DNA of 64,000 nt, from contig CM074811.1 of NCBI GenBank assembly GCA_037447605.1, positions 2,014,311 to 2,078,310 of the forward strand. Reading direction: 5' to 3'. Positions 20,819 through 36,789 of the stretch are shown here, in pieces (position 1 is the stretch's first letter; each line of letters begins with the position of its first letter). The translations under genes were made by a program, and so were the position numbers. This stretch comes from Zygnema circumcarinatum (taxonomy: Eukaryota > Streptophyta > Zygnematophyceae > Zygnematales > Zygnemataceae). The notes under the pieces were generated by a model. It saw only the letters and a list, made by a program, of their open reading frames with translations, was not told where the DNA came from and made no database searches.

Positions 20819-22714
20819 CGCGGCCAAGCGCCCGCCGGAGACACCAGGGGACGGGACGCGGGGGCGGCCAGAGGCGAGGAGAGGGCGCGGAGGGGAGGGA
20901 AGGGGCCTGCTCTATGGGAAGGCGCACTGCGCCATGGCTTGGGACAGGGACACGCAGGGGCGCGTTGACTTGGGACGGTTGGGATGTGACCGAAATTCCC
21001 CCAAGGAATGGTTTATCGAATTTAGTACTGTACAAACGGTACCTTTCATGACTTCATATCGATGCGACGTCTGAAGTACTAGTTTCTAAATATATCTCGA
21101 TGCGCAGAACTAATCGTTTCGCGCATGGCAAATAGATTTGGCGGTTTGCGGTGATTCGACGTTGATTTTATGCGAGACCGTCCGAAACCGCCATACTTCG
21201 TACGGATAGCGGTCTCGATCCACCGACATTATTACATACGGCACCGACATCGCAAGAGGAGGACGCGAGCCAAAAAAAAAATCTACGCGCTGTGGACCAA
21301 TCGGCGTCGGTCAATGAAATTAGAGCCAGCTCGCTCCCTGTACGGACGGGAGGGCAGGGGGCCTTCTCCAGGGCTTGCAGGGCGCCGGGGACCCACAGGC
21401 CACAGCGCGCATCAGGACAAGGCCTCCCGTACTGTCGGCCAGCTGGCGGACGGAGGACGGTCCAATGGGCCAATGGGCGTCCTATAACGTCACAGGTCAC
21501 GCGAGGTCACTGATTGGCTGCGGTGAGGCTTGCGGTTTTGTACATCCAGAGGGCCAATACTGAATGGACGGCAAAAAGACAAAATAGTTTCCGGGCACTA
21601 AATACCGAATTCATAAACCGGTATGATAGAAATTTCCTGGAAATGAAGACTCGCCGCGTCACCATCAGGAACAACCCAGGTTACTTCCGCCCTCAAAGAG
21701 TAAACATGTGATATCCGACGTGGCCCGATGTCCACCGCGCGATGGACCCGACCCCAATTCTCGGCCGTGCGATGCGCGATCTGCCGCGAGAAATTTGCGG
21801 CGCTTCCAGGACGACCTAAGGATTTAACCGCGCCAGCCATTTTTTGTGACGTCATATTTTCCAGGATCGTCCGTCATCAACTAATCCCGTAGCGACTTTT
21901 TTCGTCATTTTTGTGCACGCCGTCGGGCAGCAGAATTTGACCTGACCTCTGGTTCTCCAACCATTCATACTGAATGGTGTTACGTTAAGGGCACATCGGG
22001 CGGCATAATTTGTCACTTCACCCACATAACAGGTCGCAGTGTCGACTTGGCCACAGGGCAACAGAGTGAATCGGCTGTTACATCAGGACAAAGCCGATGT
22101 TCGATGTCCTGCTCTCTGTCGCTCAGTTACAGCCACAGTTACAGTTAGCGAATTGTCCTGTTCGTTTTCCAGCGGTTTTCGTGTTCACACGTTCCGTATT
22201 TCCCGAACGGTACGGACATTGCCTCGTCTGCGAAGGGGTTGGCGCCAAGCCGCTTTGAGCCTCGCAGGCGACCGAACGGCCTTCCTTCGTCTGCGAAGGC
22301 GGCGCGATCCGGCCGGCTGCGTCTGCGAGCTTGCAACAGGTGAAATTTGACCTCATGAAATAGAGGCACGACGGTAATTATTTTTCACCTTTGTGCCTCG
22401 CAAAAGTGTAGAAGAAGCCTTCAAGATAGGACGTACGAACTCTAACTGACTGGGCACTACCTCCAATCCCCTCCACAGTGACAAAAACTTGCCTCTATCC
22501 ACTACCACCAGGCGCTTAGACACCCAGCCTCAAGAACGAGGGAGCCTCCAAGTCCGCCCAACCTTGCAATTGAACTCTTATGGCCCACGTCTGACCTCCA
22601 AAGACGATAGCACGCCATCGTGCAGCCGAAGCGACCTCAAGCTAACAAGACCTTGAACAAGGCTAAAGCATGACGGTTGGAAGCAGGCCCACATTAGTGG
22701 CTGAAGGCATTCCC
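20819..22714. promoter_or_regulatory. gene A upstream region, CpG-, CCAAT- and GTAC-rich
   Basis: 1.9 kb between the gene A start and the FGGY kinase stop. The first 600 bp is very GC-rich. Several CCAAT/ATTGG boxes (21298, 21460-21480, 21512) and CGTACGG-like motifs (for example near 21202, 21340 and 22209) are present. No coding exon with a recognisable motif was seen. It most likely contains the promoter of gene A. Confidence 0.5.
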
Positions 22715-26438
<3,724 letters not shown>

Positions 26439-26608
26439 TGCTGAGACTCCACTACACGCCCGCCCGTTGCTTGAAGCGCCTGCTTTCGTTTTCTCGCCAA
26501 GAAGCGGGAAGCGTCTCGGTGCCCTTCAATAGGCGGGAGAGCAAATAAAGGAGCCTTCTACAGCGATTGTCGCTCTGCTTTCTCTGCATTAAAGCTCTGA
26601 AAAGCCTC
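26439..26608. promoter_or_regulatory. 170-bp bidirectional promoter (FGGY kinase / HAD protein)
   Basis: The two start codons at 26438 (-) and 26609 (+) face away from each other. The space must hold both 5' UTRs and the shared core promoter. No clear TATA box in either direction. Confidence 0.6.
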
Positions 26609-29600
26609 ATGGCTGTCGCCTTAGGGTTTGCAGAACAATTGTCATGGCTGCCAATCACCAAGAGCGGCCCTTCTGGAGAGTCCAGGAAGCTGCCCGGCTC
26701 TGCGGATTACCAGCTGGCAGGAGGGAGACAGCAGGTAGTGAGCCATCCTGCTTCGGTCGCATGTGGGAGCGAGGAGGCCTTCCTTGTTTTCTTTCTGCCT
26801 TGCTTCAGCAGTGGGATTGACTCATATTTTTCAGCATAATGCAGCTTTTGGAAAAAAGATTGGTTTACTATAAAGTGCTACCAGCTTTTTTGCCAGAATT
26901 TCTTTCTCGAACAGCGACAATGCCCAAAATGGTTAACATTCTTCACGTCGCCAGCATTGCCGTTATCTCCAATTGTCTAGCAATCAGCATATTTATATCT
27001 CATACTCCTATCTTTCTATACAAGTAACTGCCGAACTGGCTAGAAAGCACCATATCAATGTGACCCTCCTAACTTGCATGTCCAGTGGTCATGAGTGCTG
27101 CCTTTGTAAGGAACATTCACATTATGATTATTATTAAGATCATGTTTCAAATCAATAGCAAGTATGCTTTTGGCTTATCTTATCTTATCTACTGATGGAA
27201 CTATTAACTCGTAATCGACAAATCGGCTGGTGCAACATAAATTGGTTTCCTCTTGATAATTAACTCTTTACATTCGAACCGCCGGGAACACGATGGGAAA
27301 ATATTTTACATTTAAAGCTCAGCACGTCAGTGACTTCCACAATGTTAGAGCTGTATGACGATTGCTGCTTTGAGAGCTCAAGCTGAGCCATTAAAAATCA
27401 TGTTCTAGTTTATTTTTCCATGTACAGTATCGCTTTATGTCTATGCTAATTCTTCTATTGAACAGGTTTTCACCACTTCATTTTTCTTCTGATAATTTAT
27501 CTTATGGCCATCTTCGTATAACTTAACTAACTATTATCTGTATGTTGTCTGTCTAAAATAGGAACATACCGAGCTTAGGGACTCAGCCGAGCAAGCTTTT
27601 TTGTGTGTGTTTGCTTTTTCTGATGCAGATGAAGGTAACAGGAGTAGTGAAATGCTGTGCGCTGCGGCACCACTGCGAGAAGTCCAGCAATTCTCCACTC
27701 AGCTTAGCGGATCTAAATTTTTGGCGGTTTTCTCAAGGGAGATCTGCCATTAAACATTCTGTTGCGGCTCATGCGACTTTAGGGGCCAGTGCAGATTCGG
27801 AAGAATCCGGGCAGCAGGAGACGAACGCAGACCGCCCAAAGGTCGCATTATTGTTGGAAGTGGAAGGGTAATACCTCCAGATTTATCTTTGCATTGTGAA
27901 ACTCTTCTCTGTTTCTTTTTTCTGATTTCGTTCAAAAAACTTGGATCTTGTGATATTGATATCTTTTTCTGTGTGTGTTTGCTCCTCTCCTTGGGTTAGA
28001 CGATGTAATCCCACTCAGCACGTTAGGTCTCCTGCCTTTGGAAAACACGTCCCTTGCTTGTAGATCCATTATGGAAGAGCAATGCTGGACATAAGCAGTG
28101 GTGTTGTTGACCTGTGCAGAGTTCTGGCAGATGTGCACAAGTTCGGCCATCGGATGGCTTTCAATAAGGGTGACGTGGCTAACCATGCCCATTGAGAAGT
28201 TTCCTTTTTTGGGGGTATTTTCGAGTTATGTAATATATAGTCTTCTGTTCCGTGAGTATGTCTGATTGAAATAATGAGGGGTTGGGTGTGCAGCTTTTCA
28301 GGAGCTCAAACTGGAGGCTTCCAGCTGGACTCCTTCTATATATGCTGAGCTGCTAAGGTGAGAAGGGAAACCAATTGAGCATTCCAAAGTTTCCTTGGTC
28401 CCCTGAAGGACAACAATGCAAACTTCAATTTTGGGTAGTGATATTGATCACAACCTGGTTCATCGAAAATTGAAACTAAGTCGGTTGCATTCCAGGAGTT
28501 GCGCAGTCCAATCATCTTTGCTGAGAAGAGGTTCAGAAGCCACCATTTTGTGAGAAAGTCGCTTAATGTGAGAACGGAATCCTGGAATGTATTTGAAACT
28601 CGTAAGCAGTACATGTGCAGGCAGGCTGGAGGAAATGAGGAAGAGATGCTGGCTAACTTTTTCAACAAGGTGGGCATGCAAAAAGGAGAAGCCCACGTTT
28701 AAGCCTTTCTAGGAGAGGGTTGCAGTAAACAATGCATTCAAGATTTTCCTCTTGCGGAATAAGTACAAAACGGATACAAAAGGGAGAGTGAAGCAGTTTC
28801 CAATTCTATATTGTGCAAATGTTGACTAGCTGCTCATTTGTCGGCTAGCATGCATGTATGCGTGCATGCAGGCAGGCTGGCCATCTACAGTGGCCCTGCC
28901 GGAAAGGAGCAGCTTTTTGGAGCAAGTGTTGAAACTTAAGGTCAGCTTTACTCATGCCATCCACTTTATCATCTCTTTTCAGGTTAGCTCGATCTCGATT
29001 CTACAGCTCGAGCATCGCAACAAGGAACAATACTAAGTTCCAGATTAGAAAAGGATAGATTTGGAGGCCTCTCCATACAGTTTGGTAGGAAGAAAGCCTT
29101 ACCGTTCTGAATAGACTGGTTAACCTCTTATTATAGATCTCCTCATGAAAACTTGAATACAAAGTATCATCGTATCGACATCCGGGTTGAGGATATCGAT
29201 GGAAACTGACATGCATTCTGGGGCTATTGAGGTGTAACGCTTACCTTCATTTCCCTTTGCTTCTTTGAAATCTTGTTGAAGACGAACCTGCACCATCCAA
29301 CAGACTCCCTTCTGCTGTCCTGCTTACATGTGTTCCGCTTCGTTCAAACTTCGTGATCAATATCTGCGATTCGATAGCTTACACCTTATGAGCACAGCTT
29401 CTTGCTGTGCGAGAGCTTTCAATTTCCTTAATTCAGCAGGCTGCCCTGTGATTCGCATACTTTCCACATTTCCCATTTTTCCCATATGTTCTTGGGTTGT
29501 GTGCCTCACTGCAGCGCAGAATTTTGGAGCAGTCGGTCGCTGAAGGGAGCGTTCCGCTTCGGCCCGGACTGGAGGAGTGAGTGGGCCAATAGCAGCAAAG

Positions 29601-31536
29601 CCTTTCAATAGTTTGAGCAGCCACAAATTTCACCCAGACCTTCTCAGCCTGCTGCTGCCGTTTGGGCTCCATATCAGTCAAGGATTGTATTCAGGCGAAT
29701 TAGACTTGGGAATGGAGAATCAGCCTGCTACTAGGTGATATATGTATGGAAGAAAAATACGGCTGTGGGTGAGGTCAGGCGATGCTGCTTTGGATGTCCA
29801 GCCTTTCCCAATCTGCCTTCCGCTGTAACTGTCAATGGCCCCATTTGATTGGTTGTGAAGACACATGGCTTGTGCAATTCATTATGAGCAAAGTCGAATG
29901 ATGGAAGTTATGAACGTGGCGTGACTTTGTTGAGTGTCAAGGGCAGTATTAAGCAGGACTGAAGCTTATAAATTCCGCATTGTGGATCAGTCTGAATGCG
30001 CATTTATTCTGGTAGGATCTCAAGCGAAGGCTGACAATCTATGTAGCTTCCGCTGCATGAATACATTCTGATGAGAGTATGAAAGATAGTGATGCAGGTT
30101 CATAGATGAGGCCATTGCGGCAGGCGTGCCTGTAGCGATAATAACAGCATACACCAAATGTGGAGAGACAGTGGCATGGTAACTCACTCTTCAAATCTCT
30201 ACTCTTGATCTCCAGTCATATGCTCCTTTAAGGCATGGAATCTTTTTGTTGACCATACAGGTAGAAAATGCTAAAGCATTGATGTGTGGCATGCAGGGAT
30301 CTTGTGCAACGCTTAGGAGTTGAGCGCGCATCAGCAATAACAAGGGTGGGAGAGGCAGAGGTAGAGGCTAGTGCCTATGGGCAAGTGGTCCTAGGAAAGG
30401 GAGCATCTTCAGGGCTTGAGGAAGTGCTGGCCAATCAGATTGCTGAAGCAGGTACAGTCTCACCCTCGAAGATAGAGCCCACGTTCTACTTCTCATTATG
30501 ATAACGTTAACATTGTGTAGCCCGCCTTGCTAAAATTGCCACATCATGCAGCACAACAGGTGTGGTGGTTAAGTGGTCCGGAACAAGGAAAGGCAAGGCT
30601 TGGAAATCTTTAGGACTGGAACATTCTGTAGTTATATGGTAGCTTTTCTTCGTATTATAAGTGCCAACAAGGTTGAGTTTTGACTCGTCCTGATCGCCTG
30701 CCCCTCACCATAGTTTCCGGTTGGCCTATTGCTGCATGACAGTGGCAGCTGAGAAGCAGCGGTTGGCGGAGGAGGTCGCCCGGCAGCTGAAAGTGACTGT
30801 GGAGCTGGACACTGGCTCCGGCCGCATGTATGTGCCGTTACCCGCCCCAACTGCCTGGGCTGCATTCCAAAGCATGTATCATGCGGAGCTCATGATATGC
30901 CTCGGGATTAGACCACCTCAAGCTGGCGGAGCTTCAATCACTACAACTTTGCCTGTTCTGTGTTCACCTCATTCTGTTGCTAAGGCATGGCTCGTCAAAA
31001 CTCAGTCTTGTTTTACTCTCTCTCCCTCCCTCCCTCCCTGCCCTCCCTCCCTCCCTCCCTCCCTCCCTCCCTCCCTCCCCTCCTTCTCTCCCTCCCTCCC
31101 TCCCTCCCTACCCTCCCTCCCTCCCTCCCTCAGGTCCCGGCGAGGAGTGGCCGCGTTGCGAGCAGCGGCGGAGGCAGTCGGAGTGGAGGCCTCGCGGTGC
31201 GTGGTCCTGGCGGGGTCGCACTCGGGCCTGCAGGCGGCATGCGCGGCCGCCATGCCCTGCGTGGTGGTGCGCAGCAGGTGGGGGCACGGCACTACCCTGC
31301 ACTGCACTGCACTGCACTACTGCACTGCACTGCATCGCGTTGCTGCTGTCTGCGCTTCTCAGGAATGATCAGACTTGCACATGTTCTTTGTGGTGAACAG
31401 CATCACGTCACGGGCTGAATTCCCGCAAGCAAGGGCAGCCATGGAGGGCTTTGGTCCTGGTGCTCTCACGGTGGCGCGGCTCCTACGTCTCCTGCAGCAG
31501 CAGCAGCAGCAGGGTCCTTCGCCTGAGAAGAGTTGA
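26609..31536 (+). CDS. CbbY-like HAD-superfamily protein (At5g45170 type), probably plastid
   Basis: Twelve exons join in phase to 419 residues: 26609-26734, 27629-27867, 28120-28169, 28294-28357, 28621-28669, 28872-28940, 29515-29576, 30098-30178, 30297-30451, 30743-30827, 31134-31277, 31401-31536 (TGA). The protein follows a plant HAD family: HKFGHRMAFNKAFQ cap entry, NFFNKAGWPS, EFIDEAIAAGVPVAIITAYT (motif II Thr), YGQVVLGKGASSGLEEVL, AEKQRLAEEVA, then CVVLAGSHSGLQAACAAAMPC and a poly-Gln tail. The usual catalytic DxD of motif I is replaced by Glu-Val-Glu at residues 119-121, so phosphatase activity is doubtful. The first 110 residues look like a transit peptide. The last big intron ends in a (TCCC)n tract reaching the acceptor at 31133. 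A start at the internal Met of exon 2 is an alternative. Confidence 0.9.
31020..31133. repeat. (TCCC)n tract forming the polypyrimidine tract of a HAD-gene acceptor
   Basis: Simple repeat running directly into ctcag at 31129-31133, the acceptor of the exon 31134-31277. Confidence 0.9.
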
Positions 31537-32471
31537 CCTGCAGGACTACTGGGCGTTGTAATATGGTGGTGTTCCGTCCTGCTTATTGCTCCAACGCAAG
31601 AGAAGAAAAAAAGCGCTTTGGCTCTTGGTAGGTCCGCTCTTAACAGCGAGAGGAGCGAGCAGTTGGGAGCAATGGATGAGTCAACCAGGACCATGTGAAG
31701 GCGTGCCTGCGTGTGCCATAAGACGGGATTAGGTCTTACGAGCAGCCAACGCGCTGGAGCAGCCCCTGTCCCCACATGGGTTTGTTTATTGACTTTGTAC
31801 ATGTTGTGAGGCAGCCATTGGCGAATCGTTGGCTTTGTGCGACTCCCAATAATTCGACTTTTAGGGTTGTCGTTTGATGCAGAATGATGGGCGCCCCCGT
31901 TTTGAATTCGCTATTATAATTTGTTGTAACCAACTTTTCTCGTTATAATTCGGTTTGCTCGTGCAAGGTGATGATGCCAAGGAAACGAAAACAAAACAAA
32001 ACATAAAAAAACCTTTACAAAAACGCAGAAAGCACGAAGCACGAAGCACTGGGTTTGGGGTTTAAGGTTTAGGGTTTAGAGATTGCCGGCATGATGCGCC
32101 GATGGTTCTCTGTCTTGAAAAGAGAAAATGACATTGAGCTCACGATGGCGAGGCCTTCAAATGTACGTGGACAAAAGCAGCATTTGGAACCACGACGGAC
32201 ATGTCGCCAAGGACACTGAATTGAAACAGTCGATAAGCATTGCAATACGATACGGTAACAATACGATACGATACAATACGATGATTTGCTTTCCCATGCG
32301 ATGCAATGAAATAGATACGATACGATACTGTACGATACAATATTTTCGTTGTATTTGTCGATACGGTATCACGTAGAGGGCGCGCCACTGCGCTCCCCTT
32401 TAAACTTCCTGTGGCTGTCTTGGGGGGGGGCGGCAAGGGCTCGTGGTTTGAATGGGAGAGGGGGGCCGGCC
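31537..32471. promoter_or_regulatory. HAD 3' flank and CHMP7 upstream region
   Basis: Contains a telo-box-like stretch near 32050-32080 (gtttagggttta) and a GATAC/CGATAC-rich block at 32240-32370, both upstream of the CHMP7 ATG. No coding exon recognised. Confidence 0.5.
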
Positions 32472-35400
32472 ATGGAGGGCGATCGGGGGGTGCGTGTGAG
32501 GAAGCTTTTGGAAGAGGAGGTCGCTGAATGGCTGGACGATGAGGCCATTTCGGGGATGTTTCAGGCTCCAAATGAGCATGCAGACGATACAAACTCCATA
32601 AAGTTCAATTTCTGGTCGTCGTTGATTCTTCGCATTGCTGGACACTTGGAAACCATAACCATCACCGCAGAAGAGGTGGCTCTTTCCTCGAGCGTTTTTA
32701 GGGTTCTCATTGCCTCATTTTTTTGGCTGCTACAAAGTCAGTCAGAGAACAGAAGCCACTTCCTGAAAGGCGGAGTTCAGTTGTGTTCAAGGACTTTTTT
32801 GCTATCTAGATAGTTAGAAAATTAGCTCATAAATTTCAACTCCATTGTTCCAAATGAAGTAATTAGGCCGTATTACGAACTTATTTTCAAGACCACCACT
32901 TAAACTGGTTTGTGAAATGCAGGTGCAATTTGAATGGTTTATGAGGAGAGGATTGTTGCCTATGGGTATGGATATCGTTCTGGTGAGGATTCTTGCAACA
33001 TTCCGTCCAGAGTGCTAATATAGTGAAGACTTGCTCTAAAACAAGTTGAGGCTTAACTGCCCGGAAGAGGGTTGGCTCGAGACCAGCTCTTCTAATTGAT
33101 TGTCTTGATACAGAATTTGCTTGACCGTGTTCTATGATAAAGAGGTCTTAATTCTGCATTTTGCATTCTTGTTTAAATTGCCGGTGCCGAAAACAAGATT
33201 GCGCGGGTCAAACTGCCTTGTGTTGTGATTTGGAGGTTGTGTTGTTCAGGCGGACATGTTGGAGAAAGGCCGTTTGCAAAAGCTGCAGCAAATGCTGCCA
33301 CCGCAGCGGACATGGCTCGCCTGGTTTCGGTCAAGTGCTGGTGCAGCTACATCCTGGACAGTGCGTGGATTTGATAGCAGTGATACGCCTTCTCAAACGT
33401 TTGTCGTAATGCCGGTTTTGAAGGTAAGTGCCCTTTTTTAGGCTATCAAACTTAATTACTCTTCTATCATCAAATGCTCTGTTTTGAAAGTATGTAGTTA
33501 GCATGCCATCTCACAGCATAAAATCGTAGTCCCCATTTCAGGCCTTCAGTTCGAAGACCTGTTAGATTAGACTATTATCAAAGATGAATTTTGAAAGATT
33601 TAAATGCAGCACGGTATGTAAGTTTTCCTATTACAAACCTGGCAATGCAGAGCTAAATAGGCGAAAGCTAGTAGGATGATGAACCCCTGATGAGCCAATA
33701 AACCCTACATGCTCGTAGGACTGAGTGAGGCCCTCTTCTCGATTGTTGCAGGAAAAGTCTGAAGCCGTAACCAGAGTTTTATTGCGTGAAAGTGCTGGAC
33801 CAACAGACCTTGTGGTCACGAGCCGAAAGTTATGTGAACTCTGTAAAGGGCAGGAAGCAACTGCTTTGGTCATAAAGCATTTGGTAATGGAGCGGAAAGC
33901 GGTGCACATTACCGTGAAAGACACTGAAGCTGTGGAGGTACACTAGCGCCCGGATTCAGTACAACAACCAAGCAGCAATACTATGCTTCAGTCACATTGC
34001 AGTATCTGTTCAAGCAAATTTTGCTGGTATGCAATGAGTTCAGCGTATGCTGTCCGTTCTAGCCATCTCTCCAACGCTTATGGTTGATCGTTCATTATGA
34101 ACCTTTTCTAACCTTTTTTCACGCCATCCGACTTGGCTCGTTTTCATATCATGGGCAAGCACGTTTTACTGTCTGATCCATCCGGTGTCAATGTTGAGCA
34201 GGATGGGGAAGTTTGGAGGTTCTATTATGGGAATTTGGCACATCCCGATTCTATTCTGAACAACTCAGTTTGAGGATTAGCTTTGTTGGTCGTCTTCTCA
34301 GGGCTTAAAAATCATCAAGAACAGCAAAAGTGAGAAGTTTGTGACAGAAAACGACCGGCGTGTATTGCGTCTGCACCATACAGCAGAGATGTTGGAGGAT
34401 CGCTGTAACATTTATCAGAGGAAAGCAACTTTGTGAGTGCTGGTCTCACCTATTGGACAGTTGACCAAAGGGAATAGGGTTTTGTTACTTGCATATGATG
34501 GTAAACAGAAAGGTTGTTACAATGAAATGGTAGAGGACCAAGGGAAGCAAAGTTATGACTAGTTCTAAGGAATATTGTAGTTGTCGTAGCGTTCTCGTTA
34601 AGGCTAAGCTGATTCATTCTAGAAATTCCAATCTAAACTCACTCATTTGAATCAACAATGAGCCACAACCAGTTGTCTGTATTCTACTTTTACCTGTCTA
34701 CCGTGCTTACTCTCATGAGTTATAGTGGGTATGTGCCTGTAGGACTGGCTTCAATGACAACTCTGAACTTCAAAATGGGGCAATTGGTATTGCAATGACT
34801 ATTTTTTTTGTTTATGCGATTTGGACTTGGACCTGGGTTGGTGGAACTCCTACAGGGCCAATGAGCAAGCTCTTATGGCAGTCAGAGCCGGAAACAAGCA
34901 GGCAGCAATAAGGCATTTGAAACAAAAGCGCTCTGTGGATGCTGCAATTGCTCGATGTCATGCACTTATTGACAAGGTCGATAGTGTCCTTCACATCATC
35001 TCTGAAACTCTGATGTCGCAGGAGGTGAGAGTCAGCCAAAATCCCCTCATTGTCCTTTTGTATTGGACAGTAGTGTCGGCGGTTTAGCAGAAGAGGATTC
35101 AAACATACTGGCAATGGATTTCTATGAATGCGTACTTGGATAGCACTGGAGAGTTAATTGTCTGTTTCCAGCCAATAGCGCTTTCGTTCTTTTGTGGGCT
35201 CTTTCTTTCGATATACTCTGTTTGTCTAAGAACTTGTGATATGTTCCCAAGACTCCCCATCTGATAGGTGATTTGGTATTTACAGGATTCCCTTTGCCAC
35301 GATGCTTCTTTCATTATTGCCCCATGATCTTCGTTGTGTGTGATCTTCGTCCAGCGCTGTGAATTCCATATTGGCTGTTGGGTAGCTCACCCTCATCCGA

Positions 35401-36196
35401 ACTTCAGGGGTTGGCTCCAATACCAACCCGCGAGGGCAGTGAAGGGAGCAGGACTTGTTGGCTCACAGCGGTTCATAATGGGTGGCTGTCAGATCATGGC
35501 GGCTCTGCGCATGGGGGCGCAAGCCGTTCGAGACCAAGGTCTGTCAGCGGAGGAGGTCAAGGCATCTATGGAGGAAATGGACGCCGTAGTAATTCAGCAT
35601 CAGCAAGTGCAGACAGTTATTGGTAAGTACAAAGAAGAAGCGACACGTTTTCCACGCTCAAACGGCCTGTTCACAAAATGCTCGTTCACTTGAATCCTGC
35701 CTGTCCTGTAACTATCAGGCTGTCTGTTTGAACTTGCAACTTTTACCATTGAAGCAGCGAAACCCACTTCACTGTAACGCTTCTCGCTGCTTTCCACCTC
35801 CACATTTTCACATTGTTCCTCTTGTTTCGTTCATTTTTTAATCCCCCAGAAAGCGGCGATGGAGATGAACTGTCGAGTGAAGAGCTCCAACAAGAGTTCG
35901 ACTTGTTGGAGGCAGAGTTGCTGCCATCCGCGAAGGCTGGGGCACCTTCTCCTGTTCCGCGATCAGAGCTAGAACGAAAAGTGGTGGAATCGGTGTTGGG
36001 GGAGACGAGCAGTGTGCCATGCTCTGACCCGTCCTCAGTAGGACTGAGCTCACATGACCAGTCAGACGTGCGAGGCGTAGCAGAGCCACCGACCACTCGT
36101 GCTAATAATGAGCAGGTGGAGCAGTTGGAGGCAGCTTTTGCGTCGAGTCTGAATCTGAACAAAGGAGGCAGGCAGGCGGCCAAGCTGACTGAATGA
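32472..36196 (+). CDS. CHMP7: CHMP7 / ESCRT-III-related SNF7-family protein
   Basis: Eight exons in phase give 466 residues: 32472-32675, 32923-32982, 33250-33423, 33752-33937, 34302-34432, 34856-35024, 35493-35622, 35850-36196 (TGA). The N-terminal half (WSSLILRIAGHL, QTFVVMPVL) matches the winged-helix region of CHMP7. From ALMAVRAGNKQAAIRHLKQKRSVD onward the SNF7 helices are clear, followed by QGLSAEEVKASMEEMD and the acidic helix LSSEELQQEFDLLEAEL (MIM-like). CHMP7 is an ER- and nuclear-envelope-linked ESCRT-III adaptor that recruits CHMP4 for membrane sealing. Length agrees with human (about 450) and plant members. Same strand as the HAD gene, convergent with SKIP24. Confidence 0.93.
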
Positions 36197-36789
36197 GGCA
36201 AGTCTTAAGCGAGTACTGCACCCGGGTGCTGTGTTAGGCGCTCATAGATCTGACACAGAATTTGTTTTGACGGATATTGCCACTACCTGTACATATGTAA
36301 GATGGATCATTGCAAATGCCGTTCCTTGTTTTGTTTACGCTTGGTATGCTTTTTAGGGATGGCAGCGATTAAAAAGGGCGAACCTCTGGGGTAAAACAAG
36401 TCACCGAAGGAAGCGCCGAGAGCAGTGTTTGTCATCTGGTTGGTCTTGAACATGGTCACAGACAGCTTTGTGGGAATAAAGGATTTTTTGCTAGATTATT
36501 AGCCAATACGATAGGAGGTGCTATTCAGGAGATCACAAATCATAAAAAGACAACTTTTGATGCAATGGTTACTGTAACAGGATTCCCACAAAGGAACCGT
36601 TCAACATCTCATCATCCGAGCATTGTGCCAGCTGTTCTCCTGTGAATTTTCCCTAGCGTTGAATGCAGCCATAGCTCCGAACAGAAGGGCTGAAAACCTG
36701 CGATGAACATGGCTATAGACTGGAATCCATATTAGAAAAAAGTGGAACAACGCCTCTCACAGTTGCAATCGAGAGCTTAAATAAAGCTT
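36197..36789. other. convergent intergenic space (CHMP7 / SKIP24 3' ends)
   Basis: 593 bp holding both 3' UTRs. An aataaa-like signal occurs near 36476 (gggaataaagg) on the plus strand. No other feature seen. Confidence 0.5.

Noticed and set aside
20504-21074. GC-rich frames on both strands near 20.5-21.1 kb as separate genes
   Set aside because: Only the signal-peptide and LRR N-cap exons of gene A have support; the rest is composition-driven.
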